In this document: positions 23,986-32,947 of the stretch, piece by piece
Layout of the letters: each line of letters begins with the position of its first letter
Position numbering within the stretch: the stretch's first letter is position 1
Notes under the pieces: model-generated
Databases searched by the model: none
Seen by the model: only the letters and a program-made list of their open reading frames with translations
What the model was told of the DNA's origin: nothing
Assembly (NCBI GenBank): GCA_001931875.2
Contig: MSJH02000544.1
Span: 186,001 to 250,000 of the forward strand
Reading direction: 5' to 3'
Length of the DNA stretch: 64,000 bases
Source: Byssochlamys sp. IMV 00236
Taxonomy: Eukaryota; Ascomycota; Eurotiomycetes; Eurotiales; Thermoascaceae
Program-made: the position numbers and the translations under genes

Positions 23986-24110
23986 CACTGGATACGTTCG
24001 ACGAAAATCCGAGAACCTCCTGTAAACACCGCTAGAATTCGTCTTGATAACAAGCTTTGACAGGCCGTATAATGGCTCCAGTGCCTACTCGCGTTGTGGA
24101 TGATATATTT

Positions 24111-24180
24111 TGACGGAAGTCGACTGCACGACTAGACCAAGGAGGAGAACTCCTTACAGATCTGGCCCCTAGGTCTAATG
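24111..24180 (+). repeat. 68-70-bp repeat, copy A, with 5-bp target duplication
   Basis: It begins TGACGGAAGTCGACTGCA and ends CCCCTAGGTCTAATG. It is flanked on both sides by TATTT, suggesting insertion with a 5-bp duplication. It sits inside the broken NTPase/REase gene, and removing it restores the spacing expected of that family. A related copy lies at 24988-25055, and an 18-bp piece identical to its start lies at 24676-24693. Internal complementary runs (AGACC..GGTCT and GGAGAACTCC) could fold. Confidence 0.6.
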
Positions 24181-24987
24181 TATTTCTTAGCGGAAATTTC
24201 CTTAGTACCGCTTCCGCTAAATCCTCAATGGTGGGGTATCTTTGTATGGGGAACGGGACCGAAGAAGCAGTGAGATAGTGCTCAACATATCTATTCGAAT
24301 TAGTAGACTTCAAGATAATGAAAAGAAGCATGTTCCTACTTAGCATTCAGTCTCGTTGGAAATACACAAACAATATCGATCGCATCGGCATCGAGGGGTT
24401 CCGAGTGCAACCATCCCCGTTCGTAACATGTTCTAAATGCCGTCATTGCTAAGGTCACATTGAATGCTTCCATTCTTCAAAACTTCTCGGAGAACGTCTG
24501 CTGCATAGTAGCGGAGCGTTCGTCGGTCTACAAAAGACCGTTTAACTTCTGTTTGTTCAAGAAAGGGGGAAGACTCCTCTTCGTCGTCCATAATCATTAA
24601 CTAGGACTCACCTTGTGAATCATGCCAAGTGCACTGTAAACAGCTCCAGGATGTCCATTAGTCAGGGAAAAGATATGACGGAAGTCGACTGCAAGATACC
24701 GTCGAATTCTTCACGGGTATAAAAGAGGCTAATCTGTGGGGAATCTCAGATTCTCGATATGGTGATAGATATTCGCTGTTGGACCCCGAGATGTGCAAGT
24801 GTGCTACCAATGGGGTGGGTATCCGGTCCCTCATAGGGGCTGCCATATGATGGACATAAGCAGATTCTCGATCCATATTGGCGGCCACTCTGAGACTTGA
24901 GTCTAACCACAGTCCATAATCTCCATAGGAATTTTGCGCCTCGTCGATGAGAAAGGTACCTAAATTTCTACATCTTTGACAGTCTCT

Positions 24988-25055
24988 TGACGGAAGTCGA
25001 CTACACTACTAGACCAAAAAGGAGAACTCCTTAGACGTCTGGCCCCTAGGTCTGA
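24988..25055 (+). repeat. 68-bp repeat, copy B
   Basis: Same orientation as copy A and about 87% identical by eye, with the same TGACGGAAGTCGACT start and TGGCCCCTAGGTCT end. It lies just where the readable part of the broken NTPase gene stops, so it may mark the breakpoint. No target duplication is seen. Confidence 0.55.
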
Positions 25056-25497
25056 TAGAATATATAAAATTCGAAATACAGTGCTGTTGCAGGAAAGTAG
25101 GATGGGAGACAGAAGATGGAGGAGCTGGGATGGAGATGGTCAGTACACTTTAAGTATTCCCCGTCAGTGTATTTACTTACACCGCCTTCTTTGCCCGGTA
25201 AACCCCCCTTCAGGAAAATGTCTACTAAAATAGACGTAAGAAGTACTTAAGGACAATTTTTTAGGTACGAGTGGAAATAATAAGGCCGTATATGGCTTCC
25301 ATGGTCGTCATTTTCGGCGCCAATTCCACAGGTCCTCACATTCTGACTGTAATGATATAAGAAGGTCTGTGCCTTTTCCATGTTTGGGCTTGAAAGCCGG
25401 ATATGTCTCTATTTCTTTTTATAGCGACGATCATCTAGTCAACCGTGGAACTAGAATATATTACAGCGAATTATCATCGTTCACAGTATCATATAAT
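25056..25497. other. Gap between the repeat and the hypothetical gene
   Basis: AT-rich, with no coherent frame. It includes the 3' flank of the minus-strand hypothetical gene. Nothing recognised. Confidence 0.4.
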
Positions 25498-26979
25498 TTA
25501 TCGTAATATTTCCCATTCCAAGCCAACAAGCCATTTCTCTTTATTCTGTGCTGCCGTCGCCTCGCCGGGTCGACTGTCTAAACCACGCACCATATCCTCA
25601 AATCCAAGCTCGACTTCCCATAAAAGACCATGGTGAACACCGACTACGTTATTCTTGCTGAGTTTAGGCGCCTGCTCCGAAGCCGTAGACGGACCGACCC
25701 CTGTAGACTTCGACTGCGGTGGCCCAACTAGGAGCAGATTCCTATCCTGCGACGAGGAGTACTGACTAGGCTGCAGTGGCTGTATTTCTGCAGAATGTCC
25801 CTTTACTAGGGTAAAGGGCCCCGAGGCCAGCGTTCCTTGGCTAGAAGTAATGACCTCTGCTGTTAGAAGGAATTTCTTCTGTTCTGATGAAATATGTGTC
25901 TGTGCGGAGTTCGACATGGTCCTTCTATTGTGCTCCCCGGTTGCTGCAGTCTCCAGAATCCAGCTCCGCACTTGAGCAGCCATACCACCAGGTACATAGC
26001 TTGGAGTATTAGACCGCGGCCTTCCCCGTCGCAAAGAGCGTGAGGATGGCGAAAAGGGTGTTGGAATAGAATGATCGTCAGTTTGGTATGACGGGGACGG
26101 TGAGCGCGGCAGTACGAATGCTGGTCTCTTTCTCTGCCGGGGAGACTGAGGTGCTGGCGTGCTGGACCCGAATCGTATCTGCGGAGAAGGGCGCGATACG
26201 GACTGAGACGCGCTAAATAGAGAACGAGGGGGGGCTCGAAATGGAGTCTTTGCGGCTATAGAAATGCCAGGTCTTGATGTTTCAGTCGTAGCAGAAAGAC
26301 TCAGTCGAGGTGCTGGCGTAGCTATTGGTGCTGTCGCTCTAGGAAGCGCACTTGGCGGAGGGGATCCATTCCGCGCTTCGGAAGGCGAAGGAGGCTCAGA
26401 AGGAGATGAGTGTATAGGGTCCAGGTGAGAGCGTCGACGATAGGAAGAGAATACCTCCGGATCAGCAGAGACACGACGTCTCTTGACCCGGTTCGGAGTA
26501 GGCGGGAATATATCATCGAATTCCGCGACTAGATCTCTTTCCCCGTCACAGGGATGTGAGTCAGGGACGTCATGCTGGGCGCCAGAACCTGGAGAGTTTG
26601 ATGGATTCGCGTCTTCCTCTTCTGAGTCTTCTATAGCATCTTTTTGCCGAGAGGATGATGGCGCTGTATTGGATCCTAGTTCGCGTCGCGGACGAGCCAC
26701 GGGGGATGAAGGTTCTTCCTCATCACTACTGTAGATTTCATCTCTACTGAATCGACTAGGAGTACTCCCTGGAAGAACAAATCTAGGAGTCGATGCAAAC
26801 TGTCGTCCCGCACTGGAGGAGGCCGGAGAGCGGAATGCCAGCCCTGCTCCTCGCGCGGAAGCGGAGCGGGGACGTTGCGACGGTAGGCGAAACGGAGAGG
26901 GGGTCTGTATAGATTGTCAGCGTCCAGATTTGAATATTTCTAGGCCATTACTCGGGGTATATACTCCTATAGGAGGCAT
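25498..26979 (-). CDS. Hypothetical low-complexity protein
   Basis: Two exons, 26979-26965 (15 nt) and 26904-25498, with a 60-nt intron (GTATAT..TACAG); 473 residues starting MPPIGTPSPFRLPSQRPRS. I do not recognise it. The first 300 residues are basic and Ser/Pro/Arg-rich, with several acidic Ser-Glu-Asp patches and a KRRR cluster that could be a nuclear signal. The last 130 residues look folded: FLLTAEVITSSQGTLASGPF, VVGVHHGLLWEVELGFEDM and a terminal EKWLVGLEWEI. The long open frame next to a repeat-rich island argues for a working gene. A frame starting from a GTG at 26700 is internal; the spliced start was chosen because it joins in frame at a proper acceptor. Confidence 0.6.
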
Positions 26980-27414
26980 GGGGTATCCTGTAGTTGTACG
27001 GGCATCTTTGAGTTAATGTAAGAATCAGAGGAAACAAATGTCTGATACAGTAAGCTGCACACCGCCTTTGACACAGGCACAAATGGACTGCTTTCGAGAT
27101 ACTTCTTATGATAGGTAATGGCAAACGTTGTATAGCTCGTGAGCAATGGTATTAATCCATCTTTGGCTATGGTGTCCCTCTGTCCCAGCATTCAGTGGTC
27201 GTCGTTCGCAATCTTATTAAGTGTATTGTGGGGATGGGCTCGGGTGGCAGAGATTGCTACTGTCTTACAAGGAGAATCATTGATTTCAAGTAGCGCAACC
27301 ACATCAAAATAGCAGTATGGTATCTGCCCATGGATGTAGGACTGTAGGTTCACCTGGTGAAGAGGACATGATGAGGGGAGGGAAGAAAAAAATTAAAGAA
27401 AAAAAAACACAATT
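26980..27414. other. Intergenic between the hypothetical gene and the first tRNA
   Basis: Only unsupported frames are seen (26967-27191 and 27304-27546, both antisense or overlapping the tRNA). Near 27385-27410 there is an A-rich stretch that is the oligo-T terminator of the minus-strand tRNA. Confidence 0.4.
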
Positions 27415-27486
27415 AGCATGTCCTGGTTTCGATCCAGGGACCTCCGGGTTATGAGCCCGGCGCTCGTTCCCCTGAGCTAACATGCT
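27415..27486 (-). tRNA. Initiator tRNA-Met (CAT), copy 1
   Basis: A complete 72-nt cloverleaf: acceptor AGCATGT/ACATGCT, anticodon loop CTCATAA (anticodon CAT) on a stem with consecutive G-C pairs, and T-arm CCTGG-ATCGAAA-CCAGG. The A1-U72 pair, and A54 and A60 in the T loop (ATCG in place of TTCG), are the known marks of eukaryotic initiator tRNA rather than elongator. T-runs follow in the direction of transcription, as expected for a Pol III terminator. No intron. Identical to the copies at 29636 and 29943. Confidence 0.93.
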
Positions 27487-27659
27487 CTGATTGGTGAATA
27501 TCAAAACGCGGATATGTTCTAAGAAGGGCAATCCCGTCCTGGCCACATTTTCTCGAGCGGGCTACCTTATGTTGTCAGCCATACGAGCCAGGCAACCCAA
27601 CAATCATTACAATGGTATTTTAGCTTATGCTCTTTTCAAAATTTTCAAGCCATCGAGCC

Positions 27660-27962
27660 CTAATCGGCCCTTTTGTCAGGACCGCGCGCAGCGCGGTCCC
27701 GCCATCTCAACGCTACTGACCATCTCAACGAATACCATACAAAAATGCATCGTTTTGAATCTTTCCAGATTGCTCCTAATCAACCACAATGCTAAATTCT
27801 TAAAGAAATATCGGAAACTAGATCTAAAATGCCAGTTCTACAATATCCAGTTAGTTAAAAACTAAAAAATAATGATATTTACAGAAATTTGTGTTGAGAT
27901 GGTCGGTAGCGTTGAGATGGCGGGACCGCGCTGCGCGCGGTCCTGACAAAAGGGCCGATTAG
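27660..27962. mobile_element. MITE-like element with about 70-bp terminal inverted repeats
   Basis: The first 70 bases (27660-27729) and the last 70 (27893-27962) are inverted copies with one mismatch noticed. They begin CTAATCGGCCCTTTTGTCAG. Within each arm is a GC-rich palindrome (GGACCGCGCGC/GCGCGGTCC). The central 160 bp is AT-rich with no coding frame. If the terminal TA is a target duplication, the unit would be a Tc1/mariner/pogo-type non-autonomous element; this is inferred. It lies directly against a chromovirus remnant on its right. Confidence 0.75.
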
Positions 27963-28290
27963 TGCGTCCTATGAGACAGTGTATCGTTTTTTATGTCCAG
28001 CCCCTGGTGATTTCAGTCGTGCAGCTGGAACCAGCTCCTGAGGAAGCAGACCCTTTTCGTCGGCCAGTTCTGACGAGGGCTCCTGCAGTTGATGGGGAAG
28101 GTAACAAATATAAGGTCGGAGCAATATTCGACAAACGTGTCGCATGGTGCCGGAATAAGGTCGTCACGGAATATCTTATCTCGTGGAAGGGTTATTTATG
28201 GCCCTGAGGAGGACGTGAGCTTCACAGCGAGGGAGTTAGTAAATGAAATCGAAGATACTACTTATTCACTGACGCGCCAGCTCTACGCCT
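27963..28290 (+). mobile_element. Chromovirus (Ty3/gypsy) remnant with chromodomain
   Basis: A short frame codes the end of a gypsy polyprotein: VVQLEPAPEEADPFRRP is typical of the stretch after the integrase core, and it leads into a chromodomain (YKVGAIFDKRV..TEYLISWKGY..PEEDVSF). Just after the KGY motif the frame breaks with a stop, and the rest is in the next frame (ORF ending near 28340). The polyprotein upstream is absent because the MITE abuts it. Chromodomains steer integration to heterochromatin in such elements. The copy is dead. Confidence 0.7.
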
Positions 28291-29635
28291 CACTTCAACT
28301 CCCATTCAACTCTTCGTTTCCTCACTTCTTCTCTTTATAACCACCATCCGTCTTACACTCCATAAGCAGACGAGCTTGGCTTGACAATCTATTCCCTGCA
28401 TTCTACAAGCAGGCAAGCTCGACAGTTTTCGTCCGAGCTTGACATTCTGTTCACAGTTACTACCTGTTGAACAACTCCTCAAGCGTACCCGCGGTATACA
28501 CGGTCTGTGAGTTTGTGATGTTGTTAACTCCTCGACTGTACCGCCCTTGCGGATATTCTCAGCAAACAGAAATAAGATAAAATCCCAAACGTTTAGTCTT
28601 GGAACTTTCGCATACTACCAATCGGATTATTGATTTCGCTTCTGCATTATTCTTAGTTGCCCTGTCAATATCTGGTGAACCTGGCATGGAGAGCTTCACT
28701 AATTAGGTGCGATAGGAAATAGCTTTTATATTGTACCAAAATACATGTAACAATAACTATCTTGTTTGGGGTAAACTTGCTACCCGGAAGCCGCAGATTG
28801 GATAAGGCTAGCTGCCTACGGAACTGGATGGGAAGGGTCAGAACGACTGGGCGACTATGCAAAGCTGGCCTCTCATCGCCCATGTGAAGGGTATACAGAT
28901 CATATGACGCTAAACCCGAGAAGAGCTCATCTGTAACCACCCGGATCATGGGATCCAGTGAAACTGGGCAAGTGGCCTCCTGCCTTATAATCAACTTAGC
29001 AACAAATGGGTCCTATTGGCCATTAAGCTACTTACCGTTGCCAAGTGCACGCGCGACTATCCTTTTGGTTTTGATACCGAGTAAAATGTTGCACGAACCC
29101 TGTCATTGATATATCAATACACGCATTAGCCGTGTAAGTCACTATTTGGATATTGAACAATAGTTAGTACGAGTAACCTATGTAGCTTTTTTTTTCAGTT
29201 TTATTGTAATGCTCAGTGGTGTGCTGGGAAACCAGGAGAAAGCACGAGAGGCTATATATATTTCACATAATTAGAGTTCGTAACGGCCCTATACCCGGAC
29301 ACCTCAACACTTAATTTTTTAGGAGAACTAGCTGTATCCGTCGAACTGACCAGGCGGTGATATTCAAAGACTAAGAGGCAAAGAAAAAAGGAAGAAAGAA
29401 TCAAGGGAGAGATCCGCTAGAAGCAAAATAACCTGGAGAGTTTTACTACCACGACCGCTTTTCTAAAATAGTAAAACCTTCTACTATTATTAGCGAGCCT
29501 CTTGTAAATAATCTGACATAGGATAGTATTAAATAAGTAGCAGTCGAGTCACGAAGCCGATCGGTATAACCAATTTTCGAAGTATCTGCCTGCCAGCCTT
29601 CTTAAGATTTCGCAAGGAGCTAACTACCATCCACA
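28291..29635. other. Repeat-derived AT-rich spacer
   Basis: Between 28360 and 28470 the words GAGCTTGGCTTGACA, CAAGCTCGACAG and GAGCTTGACATTC recur, as in a decayed long terminal repeat following the chromovirus end. Around 29278-29380 a stretch beginning GTAACGGCCCTATACCCGG also looks LTR-like. The frame at 28665-28994 (minus) shows no family. No gene supported. Confidence 0.35.
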
Positions 29636-29707
29636 AGCATGTTAGCTCAGGGGAACGAGCGCCGGGCTCATAACCCGGAGGTCCCTGGATCGAAACCAGG
29701 ACATGCT
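29636..29707 (+). tRNA. Initiator tRNA-Met (CAT), copy 2
   Basis: Identical in all 72 bases to copy 1 but on the plus strand, with the same A1-U72 pair and A54/A60 T-loop that mark an initiator. A run of eleven or more T begins about 13 bases after the gene, a strong Pol III stop. It faces copy 3 tail to tail at 235 bp. Confidence 0.93.
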
Positions 29708-29942
29708 ACTTGACTAATTCTTTTTTTTTTTCTTCCTTTTTTTTGACACCCAAATAAGGAAGGCGGTGGATCACATAATACCTTTAAGAGAAAGGAACTA
29801 ATAAAAAAAACTAAAAAACTCGCACTAGTTACTAGCGCATTATAAATAGCACTAATAAAATATTTCGCTCGCGCTTAACAATCAGGGCAGTCTAGGGTTT
29901 ATAAAAAGGATTACTTCGAACCAGAAAAAAAAGGAACTCAAT

Positions 29943-30014
29943 AGCATGTCCTGGTTTCGATCCAGGGACCTCCGGGTTATGAGCCCGGCGCTCGTTCCCC
30001 TGAGCTAACATGCT
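29943..30014 (-). tRNA. Initiator tRNA-Met (CAT), copy 3
   Basis: Third identical initiator copy, minus strand. The complementary A-run at about 29927-29934 gives a T8 terminator. With copy 2 it forms a 72-bp perfect inverted repeat. Confidence 0.93.
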
Positions 30015-31505
30015 TTGGGATGTGTTTTTGTCGCCTGGATCGTCTTAACTAGGGCTAACATCTCCTGGGCATTTGGGCATTCATCTCACAACTTCCTTTT
30101 CGGAACTATAAACACACACCCGGTATACGGTGCTATATACGGTGATACCGATGGTTAAAATCCTCTTCCGGACTTCTTAGAGCGGTCGGCTTCATCAAGA
30201 CAACATATGGAGATAGCAGTAGCTTACGGGCGTGGCAACATGTGTATATATATAGAGAACGAGATGAAAATATACAGCATCATCAATTTGAACAAACCTC
30301 GATCTACTCCGATCATAACCGGTAGCTCCGCTCGAATCCTTGACACGCCGACGAGATAAAGTATACAGCCTATAAAACCCAAGCGGCATCCTGGGGTCAT
30401 AACAATGTATGCCGAGTTCTGTGGCTAAGAGGGCCATTCACCAGTAATGTGACATTTCTGGATGATAGATGTGAAGGTTGGGTGAAGATCTTGATGTTTT
30501 GTTCTTAATTACCTGCTACTCCGCGTATGGTATGGTCCTTTTAGTTTAGACATGAGTATTCCAGTTTCTGGCTGAGGTCCGAGATTCTGAGTAAAGCGTC
30601 CATGCTCTTTTGCGCAAGTCTCCGAACCCTGCAGAGCCACCACAGCATGAGAGAACATACCAAAGCCTTCGAAACGCTCCTAGAGGCATTGTGGAGTGAT
30701 GTGAATGCCTCGATGATTATGCGCTCTGGTCACTACACTCGAGAGCCGGATAGGGGGCACAGATACACACCAGAAGAAAATCGGATAGCTATGAAGTGGT
30801 CAGATATTGAACGACCATGAGGCGTATCTATGTGTAACCTAGGAGAAAGGGGGAGTAGGGGTGACGAGCCGTATCATATGTATATCAATTACCTGAAGAC
30901 AGCATGAATGACAATGCAGCAACAGCAGCCAATATACCATCAAGTAGATCTAGTTAATACCTGGAATTCCCCAAGAATGTACAGTACACAGACACAAAGG
31001 ACACATTCCAGGCTCTGATATCAAGTTCTATCTCGGAGGGTTGGATAAGCTATCCAACCCCTGGCCGAAGGCAGGAGACTACCTACTACTGGAGCCTTCG
31101 AAACTACATAAATTCTAAACGACACCAAAACAAGCACGAAAATGATAAGTGATTTTGATAGTCTTATAGTTACCATATCCGGTTATAAGAACCGTAGGGG
31201 TTAGCCTTATCTAAACGTCGACCTTAAGAAAAGTCTTGCTTCTTATACCCCGTGTCTCAGTATCAACACTCTTGCAAGCGGTTGCGGATATTTTGTCCAT
31301 ACTCGACCTGCTGGTAGCTCTTGCGAATCTTACATCTCTAGTATTGCTCGCAGGGTATGAACCTCAGACATCAAAAAGTAATCAGCAAATGCATCCTAAG
31401 TTCTGGTGTACAGCAGATTGCGCGCATAGAACAAACACCTGTCAAACGAAACTCAGAGGCCCAGAAATCATCCTGCTACCCACCATCCCATCCCGAAGCT
31501 CTCAT
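30015..31505. other. 1.5-kb stretch, no gene
   Basis: Short frames at 30195-30437, 30602-30820 and 31236-31781 have no family match; the last overlaps the methyltransferase gene antisense. A small hairpin, GGTTGGATA-AGC-TATCCAACC, lies near 31040. Nothing else is seen. Confidence 0.4.
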
Positions 31506-32144
31506 CTACTCTTTCAGACCCAAATCAACCTTTCCCAAGTCCTTAAAATCCTCAAAACACTGCCCCATCGCTCTCCCCCTGTCATCAAAAATGACTCCTT
31601 CCCCTTTCAACAACTTCGTCTTCTCCACAGCATAACTCCCCCCATTTCCCCACGCTCCCTTGTACCCTCCTATCGTCCGATCAGTCGCCAGGACCCGGTG
31701 GCACGGCACATCCGGTGCGAATGGATTCGTTCGCATGGCATTCCCGATAGCACGTGCGCTGGAGTTGAGATATGTGGATAACGCGGCGTATGTGGTCCAG
31801 CGGCCTGGAGGGACGGAGAGAAGGGTACGGTAGACGAGACGGCGGTAAGGGGTCAGAGTGGGGTGGGAGGAGATGCGGTGGAGGGATTTCGTTATTGAGG
31901 AGAGTGTAGGTGGAGAGAGCAGAAGAGTGGTGGTAAGGGCAATGGGTGATGTGGATTGGTGTTTCTGGTTCTTATGGGTTTTGAACGGCTGAGATGGAGA
32001 AGACCGTTTGATGATTTTTGAGGAAATGCTGTGTTTATGTAGAACGGCAGTTTCTGATTTGCTTTTCTTGGTTTGATTCTTTGCAGTGTTGACACTTGCC
32101 GTTGATAAGGCGGTGTCGGTAGATGATGTATGGTCTTTCTCCAT
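31506..32144 (-). CDS. Methylated-DNA-protein cysteine methyltransferase (MGMT/Ogt family)
   Basis: A single exon of 212 residues. The family transfers alkyl groups from O6-alkylguanine to its own cysteine, repairing DNA in the nucleus in a suicide reaction. The N-terminal 95 residues are Ser/Lys/Thr-rich and not conserved. The DNA-binding and catalytic domain follows: YRRLVYRTLLSVPPGRWTTY (helix-turn-helix), RAIGNAMRTNPF and the active-site PCHRV with Cys148. GGYKGAWGNGG and a Lys/Leu-rich end complete it. The frame is open upstream to 32387, but that part has UTR-like composition, so the ATG opening MEKDHTSSTD was chosen. The N-terminal RNase-H-like domain of human MGMT is absent. Confidence 0.88.
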   Translation of the reverse strand: MEKDHTSSTDTALSTASVNTAKNQTKKSKSETAVLHKHSISSKIIKRSSPSQPFKTHKNQKHQSTSPIALTTTLLLSPPTLSSITKSLHRISSHPTLTPYRRLVYRTLLSVPPGRWTTYAALSTYLNSSARAIGNAMRTNPFAPDVPCHRVLATDRTIGGYKGAWGNGGSYAVEKTKLLKGEGVIFDDRGRAMGQCFEDFKDLGKVDLGLKE

Positions 32145-32947
32145 TGTGTTGGGAATCCTTATAGACGTAAGTCTGATGTGGGAAGGTTCCGAGATGGAAA
32201 GGCGGATAGTTGATGTACCCGGCCTAGTATCGAGCTGAAAACAATCCTGAATGAGTAGATTTCCGATCTGCTCGTAGTGAATAGATGTTTTGTTGAGAAA
32301 CCACTTAACGCGTCCAGACGCGTCGAGTCGACGATGGGAGTCTCGAAGAATATGTACCACAGGGACGAAATATCCCCGATAGTCCACCGGTCAGGTCTCT
32401 TAACTCACTGGCATAATAAACAGATACTTGAAAGGTAGAGGGGGGAACTGATATAAGAAGTGTTTGCCGAAATCAAATCCGTCTCGCATTAATCATGCTG
32501 CTCCGGAAATGACCAATGAGGATTGTGGAATAGACAGTGCGATGAAACTGGCCAATCACAATCACCTGAGGTGTTCTCTGCACATGGCTTTACAATGTCC
32601 ACCCCAATTCTAACGCATTTCCAGCATCTTCGGGAGCAGATAATTAACATAAATGGACTGCGTATCATTAGTGAAATGGACTCGATAAGCCTATGAGCAT
32701 CTCCAATGTTCGTGTAGAGCTCTACGCTGCGAAGATGGTTACAAGCTTGTCGCAAGTGCATAAAACCACATTATAGTTATGGCAATCTATATTCATGGAT
32801 TGCACCATTCATCGAACATCACCGGTTATTTTGTGTTATTCCGTCATTCATTCCAGTACACGTGGTTTCTCATCATGGTATCACAACGCACATCGAATAG
32901 ACGCGATATCCAACCACTTCCACAATAAGGTAGAATGGATGATGATC
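32145..32947. other. Intergenic between methyltransferase and sugar transporter
   Basis: The promoter of the methyltransferase (minus direction) and the 3' region of the transporter. The frame at 32489-32761 is unsupported. Confidence 0.4.

Larger units (their letters stand above)
22930..24965 (-). pseudogene. Broken Crinkler-like P-loop NTPase / REase gene
   Basis: Read right to left, pieces of one protein family occur in order but in shifting frames with stops. Near 24955-24890 there is a Walker-B-like FLIDEAQNSYGDYGLW. Then YLSPYRESEIPHRLASF (about 24770-24715), GHPGAVYSALGMIHK (about 24657-24612) and VDRRTLRYYAADVLREVL. Next come CYERGWLHSEPLD, a still recognisable intron (donor near 24343, acceptor near 24294) and PTIEDLAEAVLRKF. 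After an insertion follow IRPVKACYQDEF, WGIELLRDGDRL (a REase-like segment) and, near 22965, KLWRAVF. IDEAQ..LW plus RIDF..WGIELLRDG are hallmarks of the NTPase and nuclease modules of Crinkler-type proteins. The Walker A end is missing. Frameshifts, in-frame stops and two insertions show that it is dead. Family assignment is from recalled motif patterns. Confidence 0.6.

Noticed and set aside
27415..27486. First read as elongator tRNA-Met
   Set aside because: The A1-U72 pair and A54/A60 in the T loop identify an initiator.
27660..27962. Considered as a Helitron end because of the GC hairpin
   Set aside because: The hairpin is part of both arms of a long inverted repeat, which Helitrons lack.
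28665..28994. 109-codon minus frame in the repeat island
   Set aside because: No motif recognised and flanked by decayed repeats.
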